Notes under the pieces: generated by a model | Seen by the model: the letters and a program-made list of their open reading frames with translations, nothing else | Database searches by the model: none | What the model was told of the DNA's origin: nothing | DNA from: Puccinia triticina | Taxonomy: Eukaryota > Basidiomycota > Pucciniomycetes > Pucciniales > Pucciniaceae | Assembly (NCBI RefSeq): GCF_026914185.1 | Contig: NC_070570.1 | Span: 558,001-622,000 of the forward strand | Reading direction: 5' to 3' | Length of the DNA: 64,000 nucleotides | In this document: positions 47,531 to 59,338 of the stretch, piece after piece | Numbering within the stretch: the first letter of the stretch is position 1 | Layout of the letters: the number at the start of each line of letters is the position of its first letter | Made by a program: the position numbers and the translations under genes

Positions 47531-48616
47531 GGCCATAATAGAATCATATTGCCAATACAATAGGGTACTAAGTGTACTGCTGGGATGGGATGTTGAATTG
47601 AGCCCCAATTGCCTAGAAAAAGTGTCTTTTATATTAGATACCATACCACCGTAGTGTATCTGTTTTTTGATAAAATACTTGGTATCAAATTCTTATGTAT
47701 CAGAAAAACCATGCAATGCATAGTATTGGTTGATACCAGCATCATATTGTATTGTTTCACTGTTGGTGCAAGTTGAACTTTAGGAGCTGCTAAAAAATGT
47801 GTCAGTTTATCATAGCCTTCAATTTGAAACTTGTGCATATATAATCTTTCTGGATGTTGCTAAACCTCACATACCATTTGATAATTACAACTGGAAATAT
47901 CTGGAATCTCCAGGAGCCTGGACAAATCCAACCCATGTAAGATTACTGGAGTTGCATATTAATTATCTTTTTTGTGATGTGTTGGAAGATTCAACTTAGG
48001 GAAAACTTCTGGAGATTCCAAGTTCAAATGAAGCCAGAGTCAAATAAATTGGCAAGGAGCAAAAAATCCACACTTTTCCCCCCTCCTCATTCTAGGTGTT
48101 TTGTAGAGGGTATGTCTTGCACACCCTGAAAACTCTGTGTCCACAGGAAACATACATCCCCTTGAAGTCCATACCCTGTAAATCCATGGGAATTCAGCCA
48201 CCACCACTCTGTCTTTTTGTCTTCTGGGCATTTCACTTTTTGAATAGTGAATTATGTTTTTATCTAACTTCCTTCCAACAATCCATGTATGCCAATCATC
48301 CACATCCATCTCCACATGACAAAAAATGCATATTTATGTTGGTTTGATTGCCATATGCCATGGCAGTTGCTGATGATCCAGGGATGGTCTTTCCTGCTGA
48401 CAGCTGTTTGCTGGATTTTGAGAGTGAGATAGAGCTTCTATATACGGTGTGGTGAAAGTAGGAATGAGATCAGAGAAACTAAATAGTTGACTTATGTATT
48501 CACAACATCTGAGGTGGAAGATATGTGTATACATATAACTTCTTTTGGTTTTTAAGAAGAGCAACAAAAAGAGAAGAACTACTCGAAGAAATATGCATGC
48601 AGGAGAACATGTTCTT
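47531..48616. other. Intergenic, no supported gene
   Basis: AT-rich sequence upstream of the YIF1 stop. Short frames on both strands lack splice support or domains. Confidence 0.4.
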
Positions 48617-50353
48617 TTACACTCTGCTCAACAGCCACATAGATGCTAATTGACTAACAGAAATAGCAAATAAGAATTGAATCCGTCTAGATTTTTGGGT
48701 CGAATTGACGGTTGAAGTCGTAGCCGATCCAAAGCTTTGGCCACTTGGGTCTGGTAAGATCACATATCTCAATGATCTCAACTAAGTTCATCGTAGCAAA
48801 CATATTTCATTAAATTGGGTTTTTCGAGAAAAATCGAGCAGTCCAGATCAGCTCGTTTTATCTGACTTTCAATTTGCTTTGAGTAGGATAGACGTACCAG
48901 AAAAAACGCGTTGGCTGCAAATACATAAACAAATATCGCCCAGCAAATCGAAGACCTCAAGCCAGCTAAACTGGCCAACAGGCTAACGATAATCCTAGAA
49001 GTATGGGCCAAATTCATTCAAGAATGGTCAACCGTGGCGTATTTTCTTGGAATGGGTCCGACGTTATGCTTACCCAACAAATTTATATCCCGAGTAAGCT
49101 ACCAAGTCTATCACCGCCCCATCTCCTTGAATATTCAATAGGTAACACCCCAGTTTTATACAACAAAATTCCAAAAAGATTATCCCCAATGCTAAATTAG
49201 TCAAACAAGGAAACAAAAGCAAAGTTGTCAGTAATAGCACATTCGAGATATACGAGGGTAGATCTATCGAATACCTTGAGATGCAGCAATAGATAGTAGC
49301 TCGGGATCGAATCTTCCCTTTGAGCCAGCGACGGCTCCAGATAAGAGAATATAAGTCATGAGGGCCATTACTAAAAAAGAAAAGCGAGTCATCTCCATTA
49401 AATCAGTAGTTATTTGAATATGAGAAAAAGGGAAAAACCCCGACCAGGAATATAAGCATCTGGACAATTGATGTCTTCCCGCGGAGGCTGGTAGCCTTCG
49501 ATTTGTCCAGACACTTCAGACCGTTGGACCAACCTCGACCATGGTTTATGCCTCCATGGGAATAGGATCAGCTTGATCTTGTTGAACACGTACAGGTTCG
49601 AGACATTGAATGAATGCTTTAGATGAGTTAAGGGCAAATATCTGGTTAACTGTGTCAGATTCAAAACAAGGAAGAAAGAAATAAACAATTTAGCTATTTG
49701 CCCCTAACGTGAAAGCCATTTCCTCTTTTATTTTGTGGCATAGAAAGAGTCTTTATGTCATTTCTACTTACGTTTTTTTCCACGTATTCTGAGCCTGCTT
49801 TCATGGCGGATTGCCCAAATTGCATGCCCATTTGGGCGGTCATATCGTTAACTCCGAACGGGTTTGAGAAGTTATTAGAAGGTCCGATTCCGATAGGATT
49901 TGGGTTTGGCCATACGTTCTGTTGTTGCTGGTGCTGGAGGGGATGGTGGTGTGGATTGGGCGGAGAGTTTTGGAACTGGTTGAAGTTATTCGGTGGAACT
50001 TGAGATGGGCTTTGAAAGAATGGCTGATCGAGTTCATTTGAAGTAGCTGGGGGTGAGCTGAATCGTTGGTAGTCTGATGAAGAGGCCGTGCTCGTTCTGA
50101 TACGATCGTTTGTCGGGTGGCCGTATGGGTTGTTCTGAGTGCTGGTGAATGTTTGACTGTCAGGTATGGGTGGTGAGGCTGGCAGATTGAATGGTGGTGG
50201 GACTGGTTTGGGATGTTGCAAGGTTGGGCCTGATTGGTGGGTGTTTCGATTGAACATGTTTTGCTTTGCTTCGCTGTTTGCGGTGGTAGTTGTTTGTGCT
50301 CGACCGTCGATGACGGTGTGGGAAATCCCAGCCGGCGAGCGTATGCTCGTCAT
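48617..50353 (-). CDS. YIF1: YIF1 homologue (YIP1-interacting factor, ER-Golgi membrane protein)
   Basis: Multi-pass membrane protein that pairs with Yip1 in COPII vesicle biogenesis and ER-Golgi transport. Exons are 50353-49772, 49649-49445, 49370-49275, 49191-49074, 48994-48898 and 48781-48617; total 1263 nt, 420 aa. Residues 1-170 are Pro/Asn/Gln-rich and probably cytosolic. The conserved part starts near AGSEYVEKN, continues YVFNKIKLILFPWRHKPW and DINCPDAYIP, then five hydrophobic segments: VMALMTYILLSGAVAG, LGIIFLEFCCIKLGCYLL, DLVAYSGYKFVGIIVSLLAS, SICWAIFVYVFAANAFFL and the C-terminal IQFLFAISVSQLASMW. The YSGYKFVG and LRSLRYVILPD motifs are typical of the family. All splice junctions are GT-AG, with exact frame across five introns. 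Confidence 0.95.
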
Positions 50354-51990
50354 CGGGCCGGCAATCCGCCGCTCGATTACCTAAGCAGAGGGGGCCAAGC
50401 CATTGAAGCCATTCACAAGGGGCAGAATCAGCAAGAACACCGATTGCTCAGATTCCAATCCAACTCTCAAGAAAAGACGCATCAGACAAATGAAAGACTC
50501 TCAAACCCATGAATTCAATCCCCCTTCGATTTTTCTGAATGGAGTACTTGCTTGGGATCGCAGTTTTGATTCAGAAGCAAACTATGCATTCCCCCTATCA
50601 AACACATCTTTTTGTGACTTCCATTCCATTAAAAGTGATCAAAGATGTGCTTCTTTGATGAATTTTATATTATTGGTAATCTTGGGGTATTTTATTCACT
50701 CTGTTCCTTTGATTGAGTTGGTGGTGATCTATTAAATCAAGTCATTGCAACAGGAAGTTCTCCAAATTAATTGAAGCCAGCTGTTGAATTTGAAGACAAC
50801 TTGAGAAAAACCTTTGGCTCACAAGACAATCAGTTACCAGTTTTCTCAAAAGCTTACCCAACTGAGTTGCACCTGTGTCACATGATGTATGTTAATCTGG
50901 TAATGTTATATATGCATTTGCTATTGTGGGGGCTTAGCCACTCAAAATTAGTAAAACCCATAGAGATACTCTAAGACTTTGTGATTTTTTGTTTGAATAA
51001 TCATACCAATGCCGCAAACAATCCAATACAAGACCACAGGAGCTGAAAGGAAATAATTAAAAAAAATCCAATCCAAGACAGCTTTGGTGATACCATGTAT
51101 ATGTATATTGTTTTTTCAATAATCTAGAATTCAATACCACATATCATATTGAAAAACACATACAATATGTATGTAAATGTTGGTGTTTGTTAAAACTTCT
51201 TCTTTTTTCCTCTTACTCGCCCCAAAAATCACATTTTTCCCTTCATGCATCCTCATTGTGATTTCAACTTTTTAGCCTGTTCTTTCACCTATCTTATCTA
51301 TGTCTGACCAAAAATCTTGTAGTCATTGAACCCTGATTAATATGACTTATCAACATGTTTAGGGACACTTTTCTTCTAGCGCGCACATCCTCTTGATGTG
51401 GCTCCTTGTTTATTTTTGAATATTCAATCAAATAAATAGTATTGGGTGCAAAACAGATAAACATACAATCAGATACAGATACATGTACTGCATTTGTTTT
51501 GCCATTGCCAGGAGTGGGCGGATGTTGCAGAAACAAGGGCTCAGGTGACAGCTCAATTGATGGAGGATTGTTGGGACTCAACAACAGGCAAGCCACAAGA
51601 CCTAGCAAATCAGGTGAAGTTGGACAAGCATGTTTTGGAAATTTTTCTGCAGTGGTTGGAGCAGTTTGTTTGGTTTTATTAGTGGACAGTTTCGCAGTGG
51701 GGGCAGAGTCAGTGGTGGCGGAGGGTTGTCTGAGGTGCTCATGGTGCAGAGGCTGGTTAATGTTGTGCCTAGTGGCCCACTCTTTGGCTTTGGCAACATA
51801 TTCAGCTGCATTCCAAAACTGGTAGCGCTTGGGTGGCGGAGTCATGGAATATTTTCTGCAAACAAGAGGCAAGAGGGTGGGGGAGGAGACCAGCAAGAAT
51901 GCTTGTTGTGGGAGTTGGAAGGTGGTGGGCAGTCTTGTGATTTGTGGTGCTTGCGGGAACCTTCAGACATGGGAGTGAAGACAGAGCAGT
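50354..51990. other. Intergenic / degraded repeat, no supported gene
   Basis: A minus-strand open frame at 51294-51896 is proline/threonine-rich and could be a retroelement gag remnant, but it has no zinc knuckle or other motif. The 50600-51290 part is AT-rich with nothing recognisable. Confidence 0.35.
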
Positions 51991-52014
51991 GGTTTTTGGT
52001 GTCTCAGCAGTTAT

Positions 52015-52777
52015 TCCAGGGTGGGAATGCACAAGCGGCTGAGCTCACTGTGCATTTGGTGGTATAAGCACTGAGGATGATGTCAGAAATCACAACTAAA
52101 AGCATACAGAAAGTAGAGAGCAGGACGGCTTGCATATTGTGGAGCGCGGGAGGTCAGACCGGAGCAGAAGGTGAGAGCTGTACTGGGGAAGATCAAAGGC
52201 ACGGACTGGATAGCAGCAGCACGGCAACAGGTGAGCCAGGGCAGCTGAAGCGGGTGGAGGCACTGGCAAGCAACTGACCGCCAGGGGCTAGACAGAGGGC
52301 GTGAGAGTTCAAGTGTCAGAGAGGAGTGAATCCTGGGAGTGTAGCATTCAGAATTCAGGCAGAGATGGCAGACTAGTGCAGAAAAGTGTAATAGTACAGA
52401 CTTGGGTGGGAGGAAGCGGACAAGTGTGGAGGGGAGGGGGGAGAAAAGTGTTCACGGTTTCTCTTCTCATTTCTTTTCATCATCTTACTTACTGCTCATT
52501 ATTGTACTTACATTTAAAAGTGGGACTTGAGTATCAGAAGAGTTTTACATGACCCTTATTGCTTAACTGCTATTGCAGGCTTTGTGCTTGTGGAGTGCAG
52601 AAATTCACTACTTGCGGACTACTACACTAAAGATCAGGCTCATTGCAGAGCGCTCAAGATTAGCAGAATGTAGTGGTGTGGAGCGGGCATCATTGATAAT
52701 AACTCAGGCCTGGATAAAACATTTTTGAAGAAGGTGAGTGCGGAAATTTCTTACTGCAACCAACCTTAATTTCTACA
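52015..52777 (+). mobile_element. LTR, family L1, copy 3
   Basis: It shares GGGAATGCACAAGCGGCTGA, GCACTGAGGATGA, GGGGCTAGACAGAGGG and TTTTTGAAGAAGG in order with the other L1 copies and ends TTTCTACA. The 5' end is not clearly recognisable. Confidence 0.65.
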
Positions 52778-52823
52778 CCGTATTGTGTTGTGAAGCAGGT
52801 ACAGGGTGGCTCCTAAATTTTGG

Positions 52824-52969
52824 AGGAGCTCAACAACACAGAACTCAAGCGGTGCTTCTCTGCAGATCAGGTGAAGAGGGTGTTCTCCAGCAAGGACATT
52901 GCTGAGCACAAGAAGTTCCTCTCCAAGTATGCATGGCCAGGGTGGCTTCTACCGTTGTTAGTCTAAAAG
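52824..52969 (+). pseudogene. Retroelement pol fragment
   Basis: The frame reads LEELNNTELKRCFSADQVKRVF, then EHKKFLSKYAWP. This resembles the C-terminal 'ELDGT.LKR.FAG..LKRF' segment of Ty3/gypsy pol. It is a short relic without flanking domains. Confidence 0.45.
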
Positions 52970-53024
52970 TCTAATTCAGCTACACTTGTGAGCATTGTGG
53001 TGGCACCTGTTTTTTGTTCTGTTC

Positions 53025-53294
53025 TGTTTTGTTTTGTTTTGTTTTGTTTTGTTTTGTTTTGTTTTGTTTTGTTTTGTTTTGTTTTGTTTTGTTTTGTTTT
53101 GTTTTGTTTTGTTTTGTTTTGTTTTGTTTTGTTTTGTTTTGTTTTGTTTTGTTTTGTTTTGTTTTGTTTTGTTTTGTTTTGTTTTGTTTTGTTTTGTTTT
53201 GTTTTGTTTTGTTTTGTTTTGTTTTGTTTTGTTTTGTTTTGTTTTGTTTTGTTTTGTTTTGTTTTGTTTTGTTTTGTTTTGTTTTGTTTTGTTT
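53025..53294. repeat. (TTTTG)n microsatellite
   Basis: About 54 near-perfect copies of the pentamer over about 270 bp. It opens a frame in all phases of both strands (VLFCF and KQNKT repeats), which are artefacts of the repeat. Such length and purity indicate recent expansion. Confidence 0.98.
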
Positions 53295-54809
53295 GCAGGT
53301 CACAGGGGGAAGAGATCCAAGGACTAGAAATTGAAGAGAGGAGCTTACCTAGACTAGATCTGGTTAATGGGTAAGCTGGAGGTGAGCAAGACAGAAGACA
53401 ATGGGAAGTGAAGAAATGAAAATGAAGAAGTAAAATGTTTGATTATTGAACAAGCCCCGGTCTTAGTATTCTTTTTATTAGATGAAAGGATGCCACAAGG
53501 GTGGTGGGCTTGGTAAGGATAAAACTTGGGAAAAAGAGGACAGAGGTCTTTGCTCTTTCAGAGTGGTATTTAATTAATTTCAGCTCAAGGTACTACCAGG
53601 AGTGACTCCTTGGTCTGAAGTAACCTCTTTCCGCGGTAGTACGCAAATCTACTACTGTCTACAGTCTGGATTATTGAGTCTTATTCTAGCAAGTACTAGA
53701 CTTGGGAAACTGTAATTCTTTACAGTTTCAGTCTCTTGGAAGGTCAGGCAGGGTAGTTAGGCCCTTGCGCAGGCATTGGGTTATAGCGGTTAGCCCGTGG
53801 GGTCTGTAGTTGAGTTGTTAGCCCTTTGCGCTACTTTCAGAGACACAGAGGGCTGACAGGTGGTAAGACTGGTAAACATGTCAGGATCAAGGTTTCATTG
53901 CGCATGGCGCGCGCCGCAGGACTTCAAGGTTTTAGCTCAAGATGTGTCAAGATTTGACAGTGCGGTGTGTGCCTCATCTTATACATGTTTCAGGCTCTCC
54001 CTTGCCTTTTGGTGTTGTTCTTTTTGGTTCACATTCTTTTTCCTCATTTTCCTTTTGTTCAAGATTATGTTTGTTCTTTTTTTTCTGTTTCTAATTGCGC
54101 GGGTTTGTATGGTTTTAGTGGGGTGGGTTGGTCTTTTCTTGTGTTTTGTTCTAGTTTTGTTTCTTTTTGTCTTGGTTGTTGTAGCGTGATGAGCGGTCTG
54201 CTAGACATCACAAACCCCAGAGTTTGAGTTCAGCTTGAACTCAGACTTTGGGGCGGCATGGACCAGCACTGAACCGTAATTTTAGCCATCCATCAAATTC
54301 TAAATTTTGTTGCTCTTGGTGTTGCTACACCCAACTTCTTGAATCTTCTAAGTTTATTCCCCACACAACTATCTTACCCGGCTTCCTCTTTTAGATCATA
54401 ACTCCGCCGGCAGTATCCCTGGCTCCCTTCTCAACAACAACACTGCCAATGTGTCTTTCCCACTGTTGTAAAACAATCAACCCCCACCCCAACACTCAAT
54501 TGAAACTCTTAGCTCATTTGACCTTAACTCAGATGAAATTCTACTTTCCAGTTTCTCCCTTTTTCCCCTCCCCCAACTGCCTACCGTCTGACACAGTAGG
54601 AGTTCTTCACTGGCACAATTGAGAAATGTCATATGCTTGACGCTGGGTTGGACAAGCTTGATGTTGCACATAGTGGTTTTTTACTACCATCTGGAAGACT
54701 TCAATGATGTTGTCCAGAATGCTCAGAGGAGTGAGATTCTAGAGTCCAAAACATTGTGGTGGATACAATTGTCTACCCACTGTACAAGTAGAAAAAATCA
54801 CAGGTGATC
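53295..54809. other. Intergenic, no supported gene
   Basis: Low-complexity T-rich stretch at 53990-54190 and otherwise unremarkable sequence. No domain or exon chain was found. Confidence 0.4.
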
Positions 54810-54817
54810 AACTGATA

Positions 54818-55867
54818 TAGAGATCGCCAAGTGGACCCGCTCGCGGGTACCCGCCACATGGCGTCGGGTACCCGCGCGCGGGTGCCGTGTACGGGTCCGG
54901 GTGCGGGATTTCGGGCAAAAAAGCACCAGGTACCCGGATACCCGCCAAAAATACCCGCGGCAGGCGGGTCTTCCAGGTACCCGGGTACCCGCTGTTACGG
55001 TCACCAAGGGGGTTGATTCCTCGAGATGACCGGGACAGATCCTGGTCATCAAGGGGAATCAGCCCTCTCGATGACCGGGACAGACCCTGGTCATCGAGAG
55101 GAATAGTACAGCCCTCTCGATGACCGCATCAAGAAGAATCAGTCCTCCCGATGACCGGGATCTGTGGCCTGGTCATTGGGAGGGTTGTTTTCTCTCGATG
55201 ACCGGGACACATCCTGGTCATCGGGAGGAATCAACCCTCTCGATGACCGGGACAGACCCCGGTCATTGGGAGGAATTGAACCCTCTAGGTGACCCGGACA
55301 GATCTCGGTCATCAAGGGGAATCAGCCCTCTTGATGGCCGGGACAGATCCCGGTCATCGAGAGGAAACAACCCTCTCGATGACCGGGACAGAACCCGGTC
55401 ATCGTGAGGAAACAACCCTCTCGATGACCGGGATAGAACCCGCTCATCGAGAGGGTTGTTTCCTCACGATGACTGGGACAGACCCCGGTCATCAAGAGGA
55501 AAAAAGCCTCTCGATGAGCGGGGTCTATCCCGGTCATCGAGAGGAAACAAGCCTCTCGATGAGCGGGGTCTATCCCGGTCATCGAGAGGAACCATCACTC
55601 CCGATGACCAGGATCTGTCCCGGTCATCAAGAGGAAACAACCCTCCCGATGACTGGGACAGAGCCCGGTCATCGGGAGGAACCATCACTCCCGATGAACA
55701 GTCTGTAGCTGTCATCGAGTGAGGGTGTTGGATAAAAAAAAGCACAAGTACCCGCGGTACCCGCAAAAAGTACCGCCGGTACCCGCCCGCGGGTGCCGTG
55801 TACGGGTACGGGTGTCTGAATATCACGAAAAACACCGCGGGTACCCGGGTCCACTGGGCGATCTCTA
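54818..55867. mobile_element. Non-autonomous hAT-like element with nested palindromic arrays (shell element 2)
   Basis: It starts TAGAGATCGCC and ends GGCGATCTCTA, with an identical 8-bp TSD AACTGATA at 54810-54817 and 55868-55875. The outer shell (54836-55000 and 55745-55855) is GGGTACCCGC-type palindromes. The core (55010-55725) is an array of about 18 units CTCGATGACCGGGACAGA.CCCGGTCATCGAGAGG. The inner module matches that of 9090-10345, but the TIR and outer shell are different. No transposase is encoded. Confidence 0.9.
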
Positions 55868-55947
55868 AACTGATAGGTGGGAGTGTGGGGCATCTTGATG
55901 AGGTATGGGGAGTCTGGTATCTTGGTGACAGTAGTATCAGTCCTTGG

Positions 55948-57181
55948 TAGGGATGGCAAAAGGTTACCTGTTTGCGGGTACCCGGCACCTGTGGGCAGGT
56001 GCCCGCAGACAGGTAGCGGGTGCGGGTGCGGGTTTCCAGTCTGGGTGAAATTTGAGGCAGGTACCTGCACTCGTGTCAGGTACCTGCGGTCAAAATGCCT
56101 CCCATACAGGCTAGGGATGGCCCTGGGTAATAGTTGAAGAGTACCCGGCGCCTGTATGCGGGTGCCTGTCTGTTGTTGCAGGTACCTGCCGGTGTGGTGA
56201 TCAATTCTGGAACTTGTGTCAAATTGTCCACAGAGCAATCAGCGCAGCGCACAGGCGGTGCGGAAACGGTGCGGAAATGGTGCGGAACGGAGCAAAGCGG
56301 GGCGCGCGGAGCTCGACGGCGGAACTGGACTCAGACTAAGCAGGCCAGCGCGGACTGGATAGCGGAGGTGGTGATTGGGGGAAGCCGTGGCAGCCAGAAG
56401 GGCGGCGTGTGGGATCCTGACATCATAGGCTAGACAGGGGCGTGGAAGCTAGAGAGAAGAGTTTGACGGCGGTCAAAGGCAAGCGGCGGAGGCAACAGGA
56501 GTTGGTGTGAGAGCGGAGCTTGGCGGATGACGTGCGTGTGTATAGCGCTTGGCGGATGACAAGTGTGCGTGTGTGAACGGAGTTAGCGGATGGCGTGCGT
56601 GGGAGGCAGGCGGAGGATATCTTTTAGTTCTCTTCCTTTTTCTCTATAAAACCACAGTGGGGGAGGGAGGATTCATCATCAGACTCTCCTTTTTACGGTT
56701 TTTACTTTACTTTGTGGATTGTTGTGCTTCTTTTACTTTGCGTACATTGCGGAGTGGAGTTTTTACATTGCGGACTTGCTTTATGTGTTACGGTTGCGCT
56801 TTGCGGAGTTTTGTGCTGGCTTTACAGCTGTTTTCTTGCAATGGTTGCGGATTTTTGTGGCGGAGTTATCTTCTTTATGCGGCGGAGCTTTATTTTACTG
56901 TTTACTTTGCGGAGCTAGACTATTTTACGTGCTTTACTTTATTTATCCCACTCAGAGCCCTACAATGCGGCGGAGCTGTGGAGTGGAGTTTCTCCAGATC
57001 ACCCGACTTTACCTGGGAATCATCTTGGAGCAGCGGGGTCCTGACATTTCTACGCAGTGACCACTTTTGTCCATCACACCGGTGGGTGCTGGGTGCAAGT
57101 GTGGGAGTCAAGAATTAGTGAAAATGTTTTTTTTTTTTGGGGGGGGGGGTACCTGCACCCGGGTGCCATATACCATCCCTA
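55948..57181. mobile_element. hAT-like element with GGTACC-type motifs, containing a solo LTR
   Basis: The ends are TAGGGATGG and CCATCCCTA. The left TSD GTCCTTGG is at 55940-55947. On the right, GTCC (57182-57185) is separated from its TTGG (58286-58289) by a later insertion; removing it restores GTCCTTGG. A second end-like TAGGGATGGCCC lies at 56112. Interior motifs are AGGTACCTGC and GGGTGCGGG types. Confidence 0.8.
56193..57078 (+). mobile_element. Solo LTR, family L1, copy 4 (GC-rich)
   Basis: It starts TGTGGTGATCAATTC and ends CCATCACA, with CCGG on both sides as a possible short TSD. GGCTAGACAGGGGCGTGG and the TTTACTTTGTGGATTG-type tail parallel other L1 copies, but it is more diverged. 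Confidence 0.6.
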
Positions 57182-57185
57182 GTCC

Positions 57186-58278
57186 CAACAATTTATCTAA
57201 GGATACATGTATTTGTAGTGCTGTGTAATGTATCTTAATGTATTGCCATTACACTGTAACGGTATTGTAACCTGCACCCGCTCTGTTACATGGGAATTTT
57301 TGTTTTGTGTAACAGCACGCCAATGCGCTACAGTTTTTTTCAAATTCATGTATCAAGGAGCCTATGCGCCAACCCTCCAATACATAATAGGCTGTTGTTA
57401 AAATTAAGACTGGTTACCGCCGCACAGAGAAGATTGAGGATAGGAGATGAGCTCTAAGGCTTGAGAAAGGGGAGCAATGAGGATGATGATCTCACCGGAT
57501 GCGGCTCAGGTTGGGGCGCAGAGAATGAAGGAGAGAACCGATGGAGTTAATTGCTTGTTTGTATGCTGGGTTTAAGTAGACTAACAACAGGCGGCCAACA
57601 TGTGGTTGGAAGAGAAAGTAAAAGGAAGGTGACTATGAGACAAGTTTCAAGTATTCTATCTCAGAGACTATGTTTGATACACGTATGACAAAATGTTATC
57701 TACTACTCACGGTTCTTAGACAACATGGTGTGATAACTTCTGTACACTGCAAAAAAAACTGTGTCAACTGTGAGCAGTTGACATGTGGTAACTCTGAGGA
57801 AGCTTGTGGTGTTACACCAGCCTTACTCAAGGTTTGACTCAACCCAAGCTTTAATGCACAGTCACTGTGCACCTTGCACAGTGGCTGTGCCAACAAAGAC
57901 ACTTGTGCATTCAGGTGGAGTTACAATGGCAGCTTGGCTTGAGTTCTCTGCATGTCAACTGAAAGCAGTTGACCAAGTTTTTTTTGCAGTGGTACTAACA
58001 GTGATTCTGACAATGCTTGAGAATGATATAAAACAAGTTTCAGAGGTGAAAGTAAAATGAATCTGACAGAATTCCAACAGCTGTAACGGCACGTAACAGA
58101 GGCTTGATGCGCTACATTGAGCTTTGAAATGATGTATTGGTGCATTTGATACATTGCATTGGTAGCGCATTGGTGTGCCAATGCCCTACACTACTTTCCA
58201 ATTATTGTGTAACGGAACCCAATTACAATACACTGTATATGCTGCTACAATACATGTATTGTAATGGTTATATTGTTG
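57186..58278. mobile_element. TIR element inserted in the TSD of its neighbour
   Basis: The ends CAACAATTTATC and the complement of CAACAATATAAC are inverted, with further subterminal matches (ATACATGTATT.GTAG). The 7-bp direct repeat CTAGTCC flanks it (57179-57185 and 58279-58285). It carries GTGTAACGG/CCGTTACA motifs near both ends and a CACTA MITE inside. No transposase. Confidence 0.75.
57745..57991. mobile_element. CACTA-like MITE, copy 2
   Basis: It starts CACTGCAAAAAAAACT and ends AGTTTTTTTTGCAGTG, with 3-bp TSD GTA on both sides. Internal GTCAACTG/CAGTTGAC and GCACAGTCACTGTGC motifs relate it to 5799-6041. Confidence 0.85.
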
Positions 58279-58296
58279 CTAGTCCTTGGTAGGTAT

Positions 58297-58451
58297 AGTG
58301 GTCTTCAAAAAAAATTGAAATCATAGATGCATAAACATGAAATCATAAGTGAATTTGGCTGGGACATGCTTACATAAGCTTACATAATCCCAGCCAGATT
58401 CACTTATGATTTTATCTTTATGCATCTATGATTTCAATTTTGAAGACCACT
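58297..58451. mobile_element. Hairpin MITE of 155 bp
   Basis: Nearly the whole element is one inverted repeat: AGTGGTCTTCAAAA...ATCATAGATGCATAAA on the left pairs with TTTATGCATCTATGAT...TTTTGAAGACCACT on the right. TAT flanks both sides, compatible with a 3-bp TSD. Confidence 0.8.
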
Positions 58452-58485
58452 TATGTGTTTGCAGATTGTCTTACATATGTACATA

Positions 58486-58658
58486 GGGGGTTTCACAAAA
58501 AGGATTCCCACTTCCCATGGCACTAAATTTTGTTACTTGCGGGTGACATACTTGCTTAATCATTTGGTGTAAAGTCCCACAAAAAATCACCTGAGCAACC
58601 TCAAAAATACTTGTGAGTGCTTGAACTCCTTCCTGGGTTTCCTCATTGTGAAACCCCC
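58486..58658. mobile_element. Mariner-type MITE, GGGGGTTTC family, copy 1
   Basis: TA-flanked element with ends GGGGGTTTCACAA and TTGTGAAACCCCC. Same family as 63262-63461. Confidence 0.75.
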
Positions 58659-59338
58659 TATTTATTTATGTGGGCTGGGCAACAAGGGGCAATGTGAACA
58701 CCCCTGCTGGTTTGAACTTAGTCAGTCCCTCTTCTTCCTCATGCAAAGCACAGGCCTCTGAATGAGGGACTTGGAATTAAGCGGCAAAATTTGGTGTGAG
58801 TCCTGAGGACTGCCTTCACTCATTTGGCTGGTGTGTAAGTTTTGCACCACGTTGATATAGCATCCTGGTGGCCAAATGTGCCACACAGGGCAGGTGCCAA
58901 ATTGAAGGGCATCTGGCCTTCAAGATTACATAGGCCACAAATTGATGACTCAAATAGCCTTAAGGCTAGGAGGATTGTAAAGTCATGGAATATGATTCCA
59001 GGATTTATCTTACATCCATACTATTGGATAATTACATGTTTCTGCTCATAAGTAAATGAATATGTATATTGTTTGAATTGAAAAATGATCTACATTTGGT
59101 ATACAGGCCACATATAGAATGTGTACAGGAGTTTAAAAAACACTCTGCTTGCTGGAACAAGCTGGGCATGGTTTTTGCAAGCATGTCCAGCAGCTCTACA
59201 AGGTTTTTTATGGATGGTGGCTGGCTGCCTGACTGCGCAAGAAGCTAGGCTTCAAGTTTGTGCCACTCAAGACTCCATTGGGGCAGCAGTTGATGTGTAA
59301 TCAGCAGCAGAATATTCCTTGCATTGACCTGCATGAGC
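58659..59338. other. Repeat-rich intergenic DNA, no gene found
   Basis: It contains a GTCCCTCTTC...GAGGGACTTGG motif pair (58725-58770) like the Mutator-like MITE ends. No supported coding sequence. Confidence 0.4.

Noticed and set aside
51294..51896. Possible retroelement gag on the minus strand
   Set aside because: Proline/threonine-rich, but no zinc knuckle, protease or neighbouring pol in the right orientation. Support is too weak to annotate as a gene.
52980..53374. Long open frames on both strands encoding VLFCF and KQNKT repeats
   Set aside because: They arise from the TTTTG pentamer, which has no stop codon in any frame; not genes.
55464..55988. Open frames through the palindrome array (DDRDRSRSS-type repeats)
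   Set aside because: Produced by the repeat unit lacking stops in several frames; they appear on both strands.
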